This document shows, piece by piece, positions 61,610-64,000 of a stretch of 64,000 bases of DNA. A program made the position numbers and the translations under genes. Where the stretch lies: the NCBI RefSeq assembly GCF_013004645.1, contig NZ_JABEME010000002.1, positions 248,001-312,000 on the forward strand. The letters run 5' to 3'. Under the pieces are notes generated by a model. That model saw only the letters and a program-made list of their open reading frames with translations. It was not told the DNA's origin and did not search any database. How positions within the stretch are numbered: position 1 is the stretch's first letter; every line of letters starts with the position of its first letter. The stretch comes from Stenotrophomonas africana (GTDB lineage: Bacteria > Pseudomonadota > Gammaproteobacteria > Xanthomonadales > Xanthomonadaceae).

Positions 61610-64000
61610 ATGACCCCACACGCCCCCGCCGTTACCCGGCTGGCGGTCGCGCTCGCCCTTGCGCTGGCTACCCCTTCGGTAGCGGCCCACGGCGTCCCCG
61701 CTGGCTTTGAGGATCTGGTTGAAGGCCAGACCGAACAACTCGACATCCAGCTGTTCGGCCGCTCGGCCGGGCTGTCACCGGTGCGCGTGACCCTGGAGCA
61801 CGTGCAGTTGGAAGACCCCGCGCGCGTGCTGCAGGCGCTGGACCTGCCTGCCGAAGCACAGGCAGCGTTGCTACCGGCGTTGTCGCAACCGCTGCCGCGC
61901 AACAGCCACCTGGCCTGCCGCTTCGGTGGCGCCACGGCCGGCTGCGGCTATCTCGATCCACCCGAAGACCCAACCGCGGCGCGTGCGCTGTACGACGAAG
62001 GCGAGGGTGCCGTGCGCCTGTTCGTGGCGCGGCAGTGGATTCCCGGTGAACCGGCGGCTGAGCGTTACCACAAGGTCACGCCCAATGCCGAGAACGCCTT
62101 CCTGCACCAGCAGACACTCAACGTCAGCGGCGGCCGCGACTACCAGGCGCTGTCCGCGCGCGGCATGGGCACGCTGGGCCTGTTCGATCGCGGCCATCTG
62201 TCCGCCGACTGGTACTACACCCAGCAGCGCTACCGCAGCCGTGGCAGCGACGACGACTTCCAGTTCGACAACGTCTATTACCGTCATGACCTGGGCCAGG
62301 CGCATTACCTGCAGGCCGGGCGCATGGACCGCCGCAACCTGTCCAGCCCGCAGGGCGGCACTTTCAGCTTCAGCATGCTGCCGCTGGACCGCTTCCAGGG
62401 CGCGCGCGTGGGCACCACCCAGGCCTATGTGGATACCGATGCCGCCGTGCAGGCCACACCGCTGACCGTGCTGCTGGCGCGCGATGCCCGCGTCGATGTG
62501 TTCGACGGCGAACGCCTGCTGCAGACGTTCTACCTGCAGGCGGGCATCAACCAGATCGATACCCGCAATTTTCCGTTCGGCAACTACCTGGTACGCATGC
62601 GCATCTATGAGGACGGTGTGCTGGTGCGCACCGAGGAAGCGCCGTTCGACAAGGGCGGCGACTGGACCAACAGCCAGTGGCAGTGGTTCGTGCAGGGCGG
62701 CCGCCGCAACGAGCGTCGCAGCGACCGCTTCGATGGTGAAAGCGTGGCAATGGCCGGCGTACGCGTGCCGTTGGGCCGCGATGCCGCCATGACCGCCGGC
62801 GTCGCCAACCTCGGCGGCCACAGCTACGGCGAGCTGCGCCTGGACCTGCGCCGCGTGCTGGCCACCCAGGAAGTGCGCGCCTCGCTCAGCGGCATGCGTG
62901 GCAGTGATGGCAGCAATGGCCAGCAGCACCAGCTGTCGTACCGGCGCAAGGCATCGTGGAATCTCTACCAACAGCGCATGCGTGGCAAGGCCTGCCAGTT
63001 CGAGGCCGATGCGCGCGACCAGCTGGGCTGCACCAACTCACTCAGCGGCTCGATGTCGCTGCCAGTGGCCGGTGGCAACGCCTACGTGGGCTACACCCGG
63101 CGCCAGACCTGGCGCACCGGCTGGCATCAGCCCGGGTTCGAGCAGGACCCGTTGTTCGGGCTCGATCCGCTGCTGCCGCCCGGCCCGCTGGAGCCGCGCC
63201 GTGAGCCGGTGCTCAGCCGCACCTGGCAGGCCAGCTTCAGCCGCAGCCATCGCTGGCAGGACTTCAGCGTGTCCACGCGCGTGGGCTTGTGGCAGCAACG
63301 CAGCACCGACAGCGTGCGCGGCAGCAACGAGCGCGATCGTGGCATCTACTTCAACCTCAGCCTGACCCGCCTGCAGCGCAACCATGACAGCAGTGGCCAG
63401 CGCCGCTACGCCGTGGATGTACGCCAGCCCCAGCATCACCGCCCGGCCATCGATTACAGCGTGGGCCAGAGCCTGCGCCAGGAGCGGGATACGCACTATC
63501 GCGAGCTGAACGCCGAACTGCGCGCCAACAACAACGATCGCTACAGCGCTTCGCTGAGTGGCCAGCTGCAGAACGGCATCGGCAACACCACCGCCAGCAT
63601 CGCGCACTATCAGCAGCGCGGGCGTGGCGAGACCGGCTACAGCGGCAGCCACAGCTCGGGCTTCGCACTGGGCCGCCGCGGTTTCTACTGGAGCGGTACC
63701 AACGGCGCCGAGGCCGGCCTGGCCGTGCACGTGGACGGCACGGACGACATCGACCTGCGTGGCGTGGCCGCCGAACTGCAGGTGGGCGGGCTGCGCCGAC
63801 AGCGCCTGCAGATCGGCGAGCGTCGGCTGCTGCCGTTGTCGTCGTACCAGTCGCATCGCGCCGAAGTGTAGGACGCCAGCACGCTGGACAGCATCGCCGC
63901 CATCCGCGTGACCGGCGTGGGTGGTGCACGGCCGATGTTCCTCCCCCCCGGCAAGCTGATGCGCATGCCGGTGCCGATTGAAGTGACCTACACCTTCATC
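61610..64000 (+). pseudogene. CS1-type fimbrial usher with in-frame amber codon (runs off window)
   Basis: An outer-membrane usher of the TcfC/CooC type from the ATG at 61610. Signal peptide AVALALALATPSVAAHG, then a barrel-type sequence with LNVSGGRDYQALSARGMGTL and FYLQAGINQIDTRNFPFGNY. At 63869-63871 TAG interrupts the frame after SYQSHRAEV. The same frame then continues at once with DASTLDSIAAIRVTGVGG and further usher-like sequence to the window edge. A single C-to-T change of CAG would explain it. The product would be cut at 753 residues unless the stop is suppressed or is a sequencing error. Confidence 0.88.

Overview
The window looks like a Stenotrophomonas (S. maltophilia complex) chromosome. 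The core genes have a G+C-rich, xanthomonad codon style. GTAG-type palindromes of the SMAG kind recur between genes from about 39 kb rightwards. The core set includes speE/speA, lpxO, ubiK, a P-II gene, gltA, type-B L31 and CS1-type fimbriae. Species assignment is inference from these features.

Left accessory part (1-15.4 kb, lower G+C). A three-gene recombinase module resembling Tn554 tnpA-tnpB-tnpC lies next to an odd 93-nt tRNA with a long variable arm, an orphan antitoxin-like gene and a fragment of a second copy of it. Then comes a compact RiPP locus. It holds a class III lanthipeptide synthetase (LanKC), three tiny precursor genes with a shared leader containing VLNLQRL and Ser/Thr/Cys-rich cores, a fused ABC exporter and a MacB-type three-gene ABC system. 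Two precursors are on the minus strand. The third sits inverted on the plus strand with its own hairpins. This is the most interesting system in the window.

15.4-22.8 kb. A G+C-rich RND efflux tripartite system (lipoprotein adaptor, RND pump, outer-membrane factor) is bracketed by two TetR regulators. A nearly identical 18-bp site precedes both the regulator operon and the pump operon and is a good operator candidate.

22.8-30.8 kb. A second low-G+C stretch carries a TonB-dependent receptor, an orphan PqqD-like protein, a BLUF photoreceptor, a Shedu (DUF4263) defence protein and a membrane protein with a J-domain-like HPD motif. It ends abruptly inside comM, which is cut directly after its Walker B motif.

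31-39 kb. Strain-variable genes lie between comM and ubiK: a nitrilase-family hydrolase, a DUF998 protein, a gene with a G-tract frameshift, small low-G+C genes of unknown function and a rifampin ADP-ribosyltransferase (arr).

39-64 kb. Core region: ubiK, P-II, a kinase-like gene, lpxO, speE/speA, a PepSY-PhoPQ-like signalling cluster, FAD oxidoreductase, lipocalin, a mechanosensitive channel, nucleoside hydrolase, rpmE2, gltA, an AraC regulator with a divergent hydrolase, and CS1 fimbrial genes. The usher gene is interrupted by an in-frame amber codon, and coding resumes in the same frame to the window edge.
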